This document shows, one piece after another, positions 8,901 to 18,117 of a stretch of DNA of 35,416 nucleotides. A program made the translations under genes and the position numbers. The notes beneath the pieces are model-generated. The model worked only from the letters and a program-made list of their open reading frames with translations. It was not told the DNA's origin and searched no databases. The DNA lies in IMG/VR virus record IMGVR_UViG_3300042154_002794, positions 1-35,416 of that record; one strand, written 5' to 3'. Position 1 is the stretch's first letter. Each line of letters begins with the position of its first letter. Origin of the DNA: a virus.

Positions 8901-10765
8901 AAGAAATAAGAAATAAAGGTGGGTTAAAAAAATATGCACCAATAACATTTTATTGTAGATCCGCTGAATTAGATATTACAACAATAACTAAACCATCCCC
9001 AGACGAACCATCAACAAAACTTCCAGACGTAACAACAATTGGTGCAGAAAAGACTGACATTATTGTTACTAGAACTGAAAAAAATAGGAAACCACCATTA
9101 GATGAGGTTAAAAGAATTATTATGAAAACATTGTCAGAATGTTTTTATTTTAAAAAGTTAGAAGAAACTGACCCAGTTGTTTTTGGTAGTTTAAAAGATA
9201 AATTAAAATATTTTCACCCAGCGTTTCACTCGATGACACCAGAAGGCTTGAACAGCCGTTTAACTTTCTTACAACAATGTGTTAGACCGGGCGATACTAT
9301 ACCTGTAAAAGGTTTAGGTAGGGAAACTGATTATAGTTCAGATGCTAGAAATACAACATTTGGTCCACCACCTATTTGTGTATTAAGAGTTGGTGATTTT
9401 TACCACTCAAAAATTATAATAACAAACGTTAATATAAGTTTTGAAAATACAACTTGGGATATAAATCCTGAGGGTATTGGTATGCAGCCAATGATAGCTG
9501 ATGTGTCATTACAGATTACATTTATTGGTGGTCAAGGATTGAAGGAGCCTGTATCAAAACTACAGAATGCATTAAGTTCAAACTTCTATGCAAATACTGA
9601 AGTTTATGATTATAGATCTACCGCAACAACTAACGATCAAATGGCTCAATATAGAAAAGAATTTTTAGAATCATTTTTTATTAGTGAAACGCCTAAGACA
9701 CCAACATCTCCAGCGTCACCAGATTCCCCAATTAATGGGAAATATATTGGTACGCCAGTAGAAACTAAGTTTAGTTATAATGAAAATATAAAAGGAATTA
9801 TTGACGGGGCTAATGGTTATTTTAAAATATTTGGGGAAACATACAACGAATTACAAAAAGGTTTCGGTGTAGAAATGTTACCACTCTTTATTTCACCACT
9901 ATATAGAGTAAACAAGCAATTAGATGTTCAAAATACTTCAAGTAGTAACGTACAAATTAATTTACTTGGTAAGTATCAAATGGGTTATGATTTTATTAAT
10001 TTTATTACAGAATTTGAAAAAAGTTTTCTAGCGACAACTGAATCATCAGATCACAATATTATCTTTGATTTTGATATTCAAACCGGATCAGCTAAATACG
10101 AAAGATCAAGAAAAATTATTGATCCAATTATTAAAGAGTTGGTTACAGAATATTTGACGTTAATTAGAGATGATAAAAAAATTGTTGCTGTTGAAGAGGC
10201 TAGAAATAAATTTATTAATGAAGTTGATAAATTAAACTTTATAATGATGACTTCTGGTATTGACGCTAAAATAGATAAAGAGGTTGTTACTGCGAAATCA
10301 TTAACAAATTTTGATAATGCAAAAATGTTCGATCAATATGAAAAAGTTATAGATTTGTTTAATAAAAAACATATCATGTTTTCTGAAGACTTAGACGGTA
10401 CATTTGATTTTAAAACAATTTCAATTACTGACACCCAATATAAAAAAGTATTAGCATTTATTATTAAAGATAAAATCGATAAGATAAAAACTGCGTATAC
10501 TAGTTCTCCAGATAAAGATTTGTTTGATAACAACACAATTAAAAAAATCGAAAGAAGATTGGAAAAATTTTTATCAAACAATTTAACAGAACCAAAAGAC
10601 AAGAAATTCAAATTTAAAAATGTTGAAGTTAAAAAAGAACTTGAACCATATGAATATACTACTGGAACATTAGCACCAGATAAAGAAGAGATTTTAAGAA
10701 AAATTCATAACGATAAAGATTTTTCAACAAATACTAAATTAAATTTTACTAAAGCAATTAAATAA
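5990..10765 (+). CDS. Giant baseplate / tube-initiator-like protein with OmpA-like segment
   Basis: This 1591-aa structural protein lies between tape measure and gp53-like genes, where T4 has hub and tube-cap genes. Residues about 570-650 contain MWFPPYDLKVNE, then GRPEPIYTYQNTERTGTVSF, a strand-rich pattern that I associate with tail-tube initiator or LysM-associated baseplate proteins. Residues about 735-900 resemble an OmpA-type peptidoglycan-binding domain: an FKDTMYFPNNIPYPN opening, a long helix, then YNIKLSYRRSDSLFNYI, comparable to the N..LS..RA motif. Residues about 1126-1183 (VLRVGDFYHSKIII, then PMIADVSLQITFIGG) resemble the C-terminal strands of gp48/gp54 tube caps. The first 500 residues and the lysine-rich C-terminus are not recognised. 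Its stop codon overlaps the next ATG (TAATG). It may combine functions that T4 splits over several proteins. Domain calls are by eye and uncertain; a tail role is likely. Confidence 0.6.
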   Translation: MSNLDFNNTKSFRDALLSKTLQAPNGPQTFSSTSYSVQNTNSFSNTDSGDVVLNDAYDRSNLLKNSYTINRFGPESGDKFVIIEDINTIPSLGNLALYPYFQTQDVLGRSLIGALNSENYEFESKLAQFSNTFLSDDPQGPVQARIRQNLETATLGRLRILDAINGNTSTAINIIRGRESLIEKNYKITVASSIPGKIIDFVQTVAGVEFPFSEIPGDYLSNPANPVVNRPEPRTQFGAILQDVTGVLGSLVGIKRRPKLSSKPSDIMYEYMGSGQKQNLHDNLYFSKYKPDYTTTARSQQSSKLFNFPGAIAQGIKNVLGVEAPKGNAYIGDDRSENAIYATSDFNGNIVKSPYYLSLLFDPIQARYFQNERNISEGGQIGGKLTWYSKNSKNKLGANNKEYNSERSKLEESLSTRTAFREDSILAKTQELLNSMPLDGAQSRSHVGNAIDQTTRIFREGEVFLSKGSAIKYINKTTGSEDGTEYCRVWTKDRGYMNYSDTMKRTGLIRKVEDSIISTPWNLNIAPISNGQRSFKDSTNIEQTGVDPITGKAKKYMFSIENLAWKTSNKPGYTVEDLPICERGSNGGRVMWFPPYDLKVNEVSQANWDSNKFIGRPEPIYTYQNTERTGTVSFKVIVDHPSILNLLIKDISDEEAENYLNAFFAGCQDIDFYTLVRKYTTLERGDLELIRTYLEYYRDGKTSDTTDILSFKSIAGEQTFEAGGEIGGAQGDAGVSVAPFKDTMYFPNNIPYPNNGIYADKGYLDVYEEYIKEKPVFLAKLNTELTKILTVNTADNINDRITIFGSATPTTIGTTGYSNAQLIEQKQNEIVAGFDKLEASVSKLTNDLTALKELISKNQIDTIDIGITSTTSFVADDIYNIKLSYRRSDSLFNYIIKTLSSNNTFPSDLEKKYWKKTISDLDANPAQSDEAITIDLKDLGYGQDFTGKINLKFVNKGENAKVNDQYDCTNQEIRNKGGLKKYAPITFYCRSAELDITTITKPSPDEPSTKLPDVTTIGAEKTDIIVTRTEKNRKPPLDEVKRIIMKTLSECFYFKKLEETDPVVFGSLKDKLKYFHPAFHSMTPEGLNSRLTFLQQCVRPGDTIPVKGLGRETDYSSDARNTTFGPPPICVLRVGDFYHSKIIITNVNISFENTTWDINPEGIGMQPMIADVSLQITFIGGQGLKEPVSKLQNALSSNFYANTEVYDYRSTATTNDQMAQYRKEFLESFFISETPKTPTSPASPDSPINGKYIGTPVETKFSYNENIKGIIDGANGYFKIFGETYNELQKGFGVEMLPLFISPLYRVNKQLDVQNTSSSNVQINLLGKYQMGYDFINFITEFEKSFLATTESSDHNIIFDFDIQTGSAKYERSRKIIDPIIKELVTEYLTLIRDDKKIVAVEEARNKFINEVDKLNFIMMTSGIDAKIDKEVVTAKSLTNFDNAKMFDQYEKVIDLFNKKHIMFSEDLDGTFDFKTISITDTQYKKVLAFIIKDKIDKIKTAYTSSPDKDLFDNNTIKKIERRLEKFLSNNLTEPKDKKFKFKNVEVKKELEPYEYTTGTLAPDKEEILRKIHNDKDFSTNTKLNFTKAIK

Positions 10766-11085
10766 TGAATCAGTATTTTAATAGATATGAATATTTTACC
10801 GAAAATGGTGAACACAAGATTGTTCCTGGGATAGAAATACCTATTAGGTCAACTGATAAATTTACTAAATATAAAAAAGGTAAAGATAGGTTAGATAAAA
10901 TGTCTCAAGAGTATTATAGTACACCACTTTTTGGTTGGTTAATTATGTTAGCTAACCCAACACTAGGTTCTTTAGAGTTTGAAATACCCGATAATTCTAT
11001 TATTAGAATACCCTTTCCTTTAATTAACACTTTACAAGATTATAAAAAGGGTGTAGAATTGTATAAGCTATATTATGGCGAATGA
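10765..11085 (+). CDS. gp53: gp53-like baseplate wedge protein with LysM-like core
   Basis: This 106-aa protein shows the LysM-like pattern of gp53-type baseplate wedge proteins: GKDRLDKMSQEYYSTPLFGWLIMLANP (residues about 40-66), where a helix is followed by a Tyr-Tyr and a Trp-rich second helix, then FEIPDNSIIRIPFPL as the closing strand. Gp53 clamps neighbouring wedges together in the T4 baseplate, and related small LysM proteins are present in other contractile injection systems. T4 gp53 is longer (about 196 aa), so this is a reduced form. Its ATG overlaps the stop of the 1591-aa gene, and its own end overlaps the next gene by 11 bases, which suggests translational coupling in one baseplate operon. 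Confidence is moderate to good. Confidence 0.65.
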   Translation: MNQYFNRYEYFTENGEHKIVPGIEIPIRSTDKFTKYKKGKDRLDKMSQEYYSTPLFGWLIMLANPTLGSLEFEIPDNSIIRIPFPLINTLQDYKKGVELYKLYYGE

Positions 11086-14000
11086 TAAAATAAATCAAAC
11101 CGAAAACATATTAGTTAGAGTTGATCAACAAAACATTATACATATCGACCCAAACAGTGTTGTTGATAGTAATGGACAAATTCAAGCAAGACTTGTCGAT
11201 CACGAAAACTTAGTTATGTATCTTAACTTGGAAGCAGATTTGGTTCCAAGAACAACTTTCTATGCCGATAACCAAGAAAATCCATTATTAAGTATTGCTC
11301 AAGGTACTTTTAACTTATTAAGAAATCAGGGAGATAAAAACGAATTTGAAAATAACTTCGACACCAATTGGACTGAAACTTTTGTTTCAAACAATAATGT
11401 AGGTAGAAATAACACCACAGGTGGTAACACTATTTATGACCCAACAGCACAAACGTTTGGTATAGAAAGTGTTAACATCGTTGTTAAAGGTGCAAATAAT
11501 ATCCCACAAGTTTCAATTAATTTTGTTGACGTTAGAGGTAAGACATTATTTGAATCACCAGAGAACTCCCCTTACAAAGCATTTTTTCACCAACCTTGGC
11601 CAATATTTTATTTAACCGTTAAAGGTTATTATGGTAAAGCGATTCGTTACAGAATACAACTAGTTGACTTTAAATCAAAATTTAATGGAAGTAATGGTAA
11701 TTTTGAAATAACAACAAAATTCGTTGGTTCAACATATGCTTTTCTAAGTGATATTCTTTTTCAAAATGCTGTTAACGCGCCATTTATGTATATGGTGGAA
11801 AAACAGAATGAACCCTATCGTGTAAATGAAAAAACTGGATTCATTGAGAAAAAAATCTCAAAGACAACAAAGGGGTATTCAATATTAAGTTCAATTTATA
11901 GTGATTATAAAGCTAAAGGTTACATCCCCAATGATTTCCCGGTTAAGACATTAAGAGATTTATTAATGACCGCAAAGGGGTTAGATAAGATAATTGAAAC
12001 ACAATTATTTTCTGAAACCGTTGATCCCGGTGTTTTAACAGATGTTGCAGAATATGATACATTATTAGATAGTTTTGAAAGAAGGGTTCAAGCTTGGGCG
12101 AATAAGAATTTAAATTCACAAGAAGCTGAAATAAAAACAGAAGAACTTCCTGGTCCAGACGGTACTAATAAAATTTACAGATATTATAGAATTAGAAAAG
12201 CGGTCAATGATCAAACTAAAGTATCAAATGGCCCAGTTAATTCGGATGTTATTACAAGTAAAGATGATAAGTTATCATTACAATCAATTATTAATGATTT
12301 CATACAAAAAGCTGAAAAGAATACTGCTTTTGGTAATGATATTAAAACAAATAAAGGGAAAAACCCTTTAAAAACAACACCAATATCTATTGATAGAGTT
12401 AGAAATATAAATGACTTTTTCACATTTGATGGATCAGTTTATGGCGTGGCTATTGAAAAATTAGTGGACGCGATTAAAGCAATCCAAACAACATTTATAA
12501 CTAGTAGGACCAATGTTGAACTAAAGATTGAAGATGAAATGAATAAAATCATCTCAAACCCAGACCCTAATTTAGGTGGTTTTGGATTTAAACCAACGAT
12601 TAGAAATATTTTTGCTGTTATATTAGCAAACGCTGATGCGTACATTAGATTAATGAAAGATGTACACTCTAAAGCGATACAAAAAGCAAATGATAGAAAA
12701 GTAGGAATACCAATTCTAGAAAAATCTAAAGAATCGTTTTATCCTTGGCCTGAAGTGTTAAAAAAACAGAATAGTGAAACCAACGTTTCATTTTATCCTG
12801 CAGATCCAGCTATTGTTAAAGAAACTAAAGCAGATGATTTTAGTCTTTGGCCTGAAGTTGAATTTATTGAAACATATAATAGTGTGGCAACAAAAAGGGT
12901 TGACCCATTATCTGGTAAAGAAATTTCATCATCTGAGTTATCTTTTGTTTTTGAAAATGACCCAGACAAAAGAAATGTTAAAAACATTAGTTCTTTGTTT
13001 AAAATTAATAATGTTATTCCTTATACCAACAAATCTATACTCAATATAATATATGAAATGTATGAAAGAGCGTTCTATACAACATCATATAATAATTTTC
13101 AGTATGGTCAAGGATTAGATGAAATAGTCACTCACGAACTTGAAACAATACAAAGCTCACTTGAAAATGACATTGATATTAAGGATGTTCTGAGTAAGGA
13201 AATTAAAACAACAGAAATATTAACAAACAAATTAATTACCAGAGAAAGATATCCATTTTTCCAAAATAGGTTATCAACTACTGAATATATAAAAGAACTT
13301 GTTGATAATGATTTTGAGTTAATAAATCTTAATACATCTGATATTAATAGCACTACCGATTCTGGATATGTAAAACTACAAGAAGAATCGATAAACAAAT
13401 ATACAATTGACACATATAGGTTAAACGAATTTCCATTCAATTCAACATTATATGAAACATATATTGGTAGAAAAATAAATAATGCTGACTTTGAATATAA
13501 GAATATTTTAACAGTCGGTAATAACAATAGTTTTATTAGTTCACCAATTAAACCAGAGGCTTGGGTTAATAGCGTGTTCACAAAAAACATATTTTCAAAT
13601 AAAATAAAATTAAACACAATATCCCAAACAGGTGATGTCTTTGATTTATATGAAAATTTATTAAATACACCATATTTCCACAAACAACTTTACAACGATT
13701 TCCTTAAGGGTGGGGTAACAAATAGGTATGTTGGCTCAGCGTACTTATTACTTAATTCATTACCATTTAAAGAGATGGATGATTTAATTGATTTCAACGG
13801 AAGTCCAATATTGATGTCTTCTTTATTTAAGGAAGTTGGCGCGTCACACTTTATCCCATATCATTTAATATTAAAATGGGGTGCTCAATACCATAGGTAT
13901 AAAACATACCTTAAAGATGGTATTGACATAATAAGCGGTGCAACAGCGCCAATCAACGGAAGCACATTTTTTGACAATGGAACAAACACAACATTTAATT

Positions 14001-16864
14001 TAAGTGGTATAACAGCTTCAATGAGTGGTGCTACATACAATTCAAATGAATATATTGGTTTGTCACCATACTACTTTAGTATTTTTCATCAAATTGTAAA
14101 TGGGTATAGTTTTTACAATCCATCCGGATTTACTGGTACACCTACTAGTTCAGCAATTGCCGCGGCATTATTTGCAAATACAATTACTAGTGGAATAACA
14201 AAATACTCAGTTAATTCATCAATAGGTAGCCCTGGATATTCGATCACCTCTTTTGTTGATAATAGTAAATTTGAATCTTTGGATAAGAGGTATACAATAT
14301 TACCTTCTGCACAGATATATGATAGTCCAATAGATTTAGAAACAAACTTTAATGCTTTTATACAGGATTCATATAAATTAATTCTTGATAATCCAGGTAT
14401 GTATGTAGATGTGACACCGTATAGTGTTTTTAATTTACCTGAATATAACGAAGGGTTTAAAAATCTTAGTGGCACATATTCATTAATTGGGGAACAACGT
14501 AAGTTCTTTGATTTAATATCTGTGTTCAGTCCAAAATTATTAGATACCATGGAAGAGATGTTTATAGAATTTTCTTCCTTAGATCTTACTTTAGATTCGG
14601 CGAACAATCTTGAAAATTATAAAACATTTCAGGGGTTACTTAGAGCGATATGTTCATTACCTATGGATGGTATTGATTTTTCAAAAGATGAAAACAAAAT
14701 CAACATTGTTAAGAACCAAACAAAAAATTTAGAAAAAATAACACAATCTATTTTAGAAAATGTTAATCTAAAAAAACTAACTATTGGTAACCCAAAACAA
14801 ATTGACAACTACACTTTATCTGGATTTGCTGGTTATAGTGAAAACTATTCTGTTGGTCAATTTGATTCAACACAGGTAACGCAACAAAATTTAAAATTAA
14901 TTGAATTGTATGTTGGTTACAATATTACTGGAACAACATATTCAAATATAAGTAATAATTTATATTTAAATTTTTTCCAAGTAAACAATATAGGTCTTAA
15001 TGAACAAAATATCTATGATCACAGGGAATTGGCTAGAATATATGCTGGATGGGTAAAATCAAACAGGGATATATCAACTGGTTTTACACCAAGTAATTTA
15101 ACTTTTGTTTCATACATAAAAGACGAAATAGTTAAAAAACAAGATAAGAGATTATTAGACTATCTTGACAATATTATTCCAAAACTAAACACCTTAGCCC
15201 CAAATAAACAAACAGATAAAGTATCAATTTATCATGGATTTAATGAGGCGAAAACAACCAAATTAGATTTATACCAATTTTTCAAATCTTTTAATGATAA
15301 GTGGATTGCAGGTAATGCGATAGGCCAAAGGTATTTAATGGATGAATTTTTATTCTTAGATAGAGCCAATAAGGATATTGGTGACGATGCTTATATTTCA
15401 TTAGAAAGATTGATTTCATTGGCAGACGAAAAAAATATTAAGGTAGATTTATATAGCGCAATTTCTATATTAATCCAAGGTACTAATTTTGATATGAGAC
15501 CATTACCGGCTTATATAAATTTTTACGGTACAAACGCAGCAAACAAAAAGAAAGTAACACCGTCAAAAGGTTTAGCAAAAACTTTATTTGGAACACACTT
15601 AGATGTTGATTATCAGGATTCATCACCAAAAATTATTTTACAATATGTAAATGGGGTATCAAAGTATCTTGACATGAGTAGAGTTAGTAAAGAATATAGA
15701 TTTAAAAATGATGCTTTTGATATTAAAGACTCAACAAACAATCCATTGCTTATTGAACCAAAAATATTTTTGGATGCGGATCTTTCTAAATCAAATAGAG
15801 TTGTTTCTTTTGAAGTTAATTTTGGGGATTTTGGTCAAGGTATCTTTAAAGAAATATCTTTAGATCAAAGCACATATAAAAATACTAATGAAAGTGCTTT
15901 AGCTCAAGAAAGATTGGCTAGATCAGAGGGTGGTGGTGGTAGTCACCAGGTTGATATTGGTTTATTTGATATATACAAAACAGCATCTTATCAATGTACA
16001 ATTACAATGATGGGTAATGTGATGATGCAACCAACTATGTATTTTTATCTAGCAAATATCCCAATGTTTGAAGGAACATATTTGATTTTTGACGTTTCAC
16101 ACCAAATACGTGAAAATACAATACAAACAACACTAACAGGTGTTAGATTGTCAAATAGTATGTTACCTAATCTAGAAAACTCATTTATGTCTAGTTATAG
16201 ACCATTATTTAGTAGAGTACTATCTTCGGCAATAAAAAAGAAACAATATGCAGCTAATCAGATACAAACTGAAAAAACTATTACATTAAAGAATAATGAA
16301 AATGCTAATATCAATCCAGGAAATTCTGTTTCAGGTGAAGATTTGGATAAAATGATTATAAAGGAAAATGGGTTCCATAAAGATTTAATACCATTCAACG
16401 GAGTTAAGTACAACGGTAAAGAAGAAAAATTTGTACAATACATTGAAAAATCCACAAATGATAAGTGGTTACGTGCTGCTGTCATTAGAATGGGTGGGCC
16501 TCAATACCCTATTAGTGATAATGAAAATATGTTGTTAATATCTGGATTAAAATCCAATCCAACTATAATAAAAACTTGGGGGGATATTAGTGGTAGTCTT
16601 AATGAATATTATTCGGTTAGAGTAAATTTAAATCAATCTAATAAAGAAGATATTTTTAAATATAAAACAGAGTTTTTAAACCCTAAAACAAGCACAACAT
16701 ACACACTTCAACCAGTATTAAACGTGAACACAAGCACGTATAACGGACCAGTACATGTTGGTCCGCCAGAAAGTATCGGGAATTACGGTATTGGTATGAA
16801 CTCAATTCTAATGAAAAAATTAAAATTAAATGAGGGGGATATAGTTTATTTTAGACTTATTTAG
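11075..16864 (+). CDS. Giant baseplate hub-like protein, 1929 aa
   Basis: This very large protein is placed directly after the gp53-like gene and overlaps it. Residues about 128-235 form a beta-rich segment (FGIESVNIVVKG, then WPIFYLTVKGYYGKAIRYRIQLVDF and FEITTKFVGSTYAFLSDI) of a kind found in large phage baseplate proteins. Residues about 1625-1705 (CTITMMGNVMMQPTMYFYL, IPMFEGTYLIFDVSHQI, TTLTGVRL) resemble the tail-hub fold shared by gp27, gpD and VgrG, in which a P.F.G.Y.V..V.H pattern is common. A GGGGS stretch lies just before it at residues 1619-1623. The remaining 1400 residues are Asn/Tyr-rich and unrecognised. No lysozyme motif was found. T4 gp27 is under 400 aa, so if this is the hub it is greatly expanded. 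A structural baseplate role is likely; the hub assignment is tentative. Confidence 0.55.
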   Translation: MANDKINQTENILVRVDQQNIIHIDPNSVVDSNGQIQARLVDHENLVMYLNLEADLVPRTTFYADNQENPLLSIAQGTFNLLRNQGDKNEFENNFDTNWTETFVSNNNVGRNNTTGGNTIYDPTAQTFGIESVNIVVKGANNIPQVSINFVDVRGKTLFESPENSPYKAFFHQPWPIFYLTVKGYYGKAIRYRIQLVDFKSKFNGSNGNFEITTKFVGSTYAFLSDILFQNAVNAPFMYMVEKQNEPYRVNEKTGFIEKKISKTTKGYSILSSIYSDYKAKGYIPNDFPVKTLRDLLMTAKGLDKIIETQLFSETVDPGVLTDVAEYDTLLDSFERRVQAWANKNLNSQEAEIKTEELPGPDGTNKIYRYYRIRKAVNDQTKVSNGPVNSDVITSKDDKLSLQSIINDFIQKAEKNTAFGNDIKTNKGKNPLKTTPISIDRVRNINDFFTFDGSVYGVAIEKLVDAIKAIQTTFITSRTNVELKIEDEMNKIISNPDPNLGGFGFKPTIRNIFAVILANADAYIRLMKDVHSKAIQKANDRKVGIPILEKSKESFYPWPEVLKKQNSETNVSFYPADPAIVKETKADDFSLWPEVEFIETYNSVATKRVDPLSGKEISSSELSFVFENDPDKRNVKNISSLFKINNVIPYTNKSILNIIYEMYERAFYTTSYNNFQYGQGLDEIVTHELETIQSSLENDIDIKDVLSKEIKTTEILTNKLITRERYPFFQNRLSTTEYIKELVDNDFELINLNTSDINSTTDSGYVKLQEESINKYTIDTYRLNEFPFNSTLYETYIGRKINNADFEYKNILTVGNNNSFISSPIKPEAWVNSVFTKNIFSNKIKLNTISQTGDVFDLYENLLNTPYFHKQLYNDFLKGGVTNRYVGSAYLLLNSLPFKEMDDLIDFNGSPILMSSLFKEVGASHFIPYHLILKWGAQYHRYKTYLKDGIDIISGATAPINGSTFFDNGTNTTFNLSGITASMSGATYNSNEYIGLSPYYFSIFHQIVNGYSFYNPSGFTGTPTSSAIAAALFANTITSGITKYSVNSSIGSPGYSITSFVDNSKFESLDKRYTILPSAQIYDSPIDLETNFNAFIQDSYKLILDNPGMYVDVTPYSVFNLPEYNEGFKNLSGTYSLIGEQRKFFDLISVFSPKLLDTMEEMFIEFSSLDLTLDSANNLENYKTFQGLLRAICSLPMDGIDFSKDENKINIVKNQTKNLEKITQSILENVNLKKLTIGNPKQIDNYTLSGFAGYSENYSVGQFDSTQVTQQNLKLIELYVGYNITGTTYSNISNNLYLNFFQVNNIGLNEQNIYDHRELARIYAGWVKSNRDISTGFTPSNLTFVSYIKDEIVKKQDKRLLDYLDNIIPKLNTLAPNKQTDKVSIYHGFNEAKTTKLDLYQFFKSFNDKWIAGNAIGQRYLMDEFLFLDRANKDIGDDAYISLERLISLADEKNIKVDLYSAISILIQGTNFDMRPLPAYINFYGTNAANKKKVTPSKGLAKTLFGTHLDVDYQDSSPKIILQYVNGVSKYLDMSRVSKEYRFKNDAFDIKDSTNNPLLIEPKIFLDADLSKSNRVVSFEVNFGDFGQGIFKEISLDQSTYKNTNESALAQERLARSEGGGGSHQVDIGLFDIYKTASYQCTITMMGNVMMQPTMYFYLANIPMFEGTYLIFDVSHQIRENTIQTTLTGVRLSNSMLPNLENSFMSSYRPLFSRVLSSAIKKKQYAANQIQTEKTITLKNNENANINPGNSVSGEDLDKMIIKENGFHKDLIPFNGVKYNGKEEKFVQYIEKSTNDKWLRAAVIRMGGPQYPISDNENMLLISGLKSNPTIIKTWGDISGSLNEYYSVRVNLNQSNKEDIFKYKTEFLNPKTSTTYTLQPVLNVNTSTYNGPVHVGPPESIGNYGIGMNSILMKKLKLNEGDIVYFRLI

Positions 16865-16884
16865 TAAAATACTCATTTTTATAA

Positions 16885-16893
16885 TATTTATTG
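16885..16893 (+). promoter_or_regulatory. TATTTATTG motif before 65-aa gene
   Basis: ATATTTATTGATAT lies 18 bases before the ATG at 16911 in a 46-base gap and is close to the CTATTTATTAG motif. It is a weaker match than the copies before the tape measure and 1591-aa genes. Confidence 0.35.
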
Positions 16894-16910
16894 ATATACA
16901 TTTAAAAATT

Positions 16911-17108
16911 ATGAACAAAATAAATAATTCAGTTGACCAATTCTTAAGTCCAAAGACTTCAAGACAAGTGTCAAAAAATGAAATGGAAAGGGAAGAATGC
17001 GATTTACAAACCGGCGAATGCTATATCATTAGATCAAAAGACGGTATTGTTGAAAGAATAAATAAAAAATACGTTACCGAAGACGGTAGACAATTATTAC
17101 AAGACTAA
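16911..17108 (+). CDS. Small phage protein of unknown function, 65 aa
   Basis: I do not recognise a family. The protein is charged and hydrophilic, with an acidic mid-section holding two cysteines in EECDLQTGECY, followed by a predicted beta-hairpin (YIIRSKDGIVERINKKYVTEDG). There is no signal peptide or membrane segment. The two cysteines, seven residues apart, are too few for a zinc site unless the protein dimerises. It starts with ATG after an A/T-rich gap and ends four bases before the next gene, so it is co-transcribed with the acidic coiled-coil protein. Codon use matches its neighbours and the reading frame has no plausible competitor, so it is probably a real gene. Confidence 0.7.
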   Translation: MNKINNSVDQFLSPKTSRQVSKNEMEREECDLQTGECYIIRSKDGIVERINKKYVTEDGRQLLQD

Positions 17109-17112
17109 CATC

Positions 17113-17751
17113 ATGCTAGAAAAAAAATTATTAGAAGAGATTAATAGATATAAGTCTATTAATAAAAACGCTAACTCACTATATGTGATTAATGAACAAG
17201 AGGCTGCGTTACCTCCAGAATTACCTAGCCCTGAAGGCGAATTACCAGCACCAGACCCTGCAGCTAGTATGGGGGCACCAATGGAACCTGGTCCGGTTAT
17301 GGATTCTTCTGTTGAAAGCACTGAAGAAGTTGATGTTACAGATTTAGTTAATATGACTAAAAACATCAAAAATGAATTAGAGCAATCAAAAAATGAAAAT
17401 GGAGATGTTATTAGAAAAATGGATGATGTGTTTTCTAAATTAAGTGATTTGGAAACTAAACTATCTAATATGGATAACGTTTTAAACATGATTGATCAGT
17501 TGGGTGCTAAAATAGATGAAGTTAAACCACAAACACCTCAAGAAAAATTAGAGATGCGTTCTTTGGATTCATATCCTTTTAATCAAAAACCTCAAGAATT
17601 TTTCGCACATAAACAAGACGAAATGAGAGCTAGTGGTAAAAACGAATACGTTTTAACTAAAAACGATATAGAAAACTACTCTAAAGAAACATTACCAAAA
17701 ACATTTAATCCATTTACTGATGATGACCAAGAACCTAGATTCCAATATTAA
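17113..17751 (+). CDS. Acidic coiled-coil phage protein, possibly structural or scaffold-like
   Basis: The family is not recognised. The 212-aa protein has three visible parts: an N-terminal helix (LLEEINRYKSINKNAN), a Pro/Glu/Ala-rich low-complexity linker at residues about 33-68 (repeated PELPSPEGELPAPDP), and a heptad-patterned coiled coil at residues about 73-145 (KNIKNELEQSKNENG, FSKLSDLETKLSNMDNVL). The C-terminal 60 residues are mixed charge with aromatic residues and end in FQY. N-terminal ...EINRYK.IN starts are common among phage structural proteins of T4-like viruses, which suggests a virion or prohead role, but this is inference. The last 32 bases overlap the following gene in another frame. 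Confidence 0.6.
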   Translation: MLEKKLLEEINRYKSINKNANSLYVINEQEAALPPELPSPEGELPAPDPAASMGAPMEPGPVMDSSVESTEEVDVTDLVNMTKNIKNELEQSKNENGDVIRKMDDVFSKLSDLETKLSNMDNVLNMIDQLGAKIDEVKPQTPQEKLEMRSLDSYPFNQKPQEFFAHKQDEMRASGKNEYVLTKNDIENYSKETLPKTFNPFTDDDQEPRFQY

Positions 17752-18103
17752 TTTCTTTTTACAGACACAATTTCAATTAAGAATTCTTCATTGGCAAACA
17801 AAAGGATATGCTAGACATAAAGCGTTTGGTAAAACATATGATACACTAGAAGATTTAATTGATTCTTTTGTTGAGGTTTCTATGGGTAAAAATGGTAGAT
17901 TTGTTTTGCAAGAAGAAAATAAAACAATAAAAGTCGAAAATCTAGTTGAAGTTGGTATTGTTGATTTCTTACAAGGTATTAAAGCCAAACTAATAGGAAT
18001 GTCTGCGGAGCTTTCTAAAGAAAACGACACAGATTTATTAAATATTAGAGACGAAATGTTGGCAACAATCAATAAATTGGCTTATTTATTAACATTAGAA
18101 TAA
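17720..18103 (+). CDS. DUF5856-like helical protein
   Basis: This 127-aa all-helical protein contains LQTQFQLRILHWQTKGYARHKAFG, then YDTLEDLIDSFVEVSMGKNGRF, a pattern of histidines and acidic residues that I associate with the phage DUF5856 family and which resembles Dps/ferritin-like helical bundles. Function is unknown. A ferritin-like metal or stress role is only suggested by the His/Asp/Glu spacing. Starts at 17720 or 17723 are both possible ATGs and both lie inside the preceding gene, giving a 29-32 base overlap. No later ATG would retain the conserved HWQT segment, so the overlap is probably real and implies coupled translation. Confidence 0.65.
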   Translation: MMTKNLDSNINFFLQTQFQLRILHWQTKGYARHKAFGKTYDTLEDLIDSFVEVSMGKNGRFVLQEENKTIKVENLVEVGIVDFLQGIKAKLIGMSAELSKENDTDLLNIRDEMLATINKLAYLLTLE

Positions 18104-18117
18104 AATAAATTTAAAAA

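Noticed and set aside
13132-13683. 183-aa open frame on the minus strand
   Set aside because: It is antisense to the 1929-aa gene, with hydrophobic, Leu/Ser/Phe-rich composition from AT-rich codons and no motif.
14113-14607. 164-aa open frame on the minus strand
   Set aside because: It is antisense to the 1929-aa gene, with no recognisable domain and no leader.
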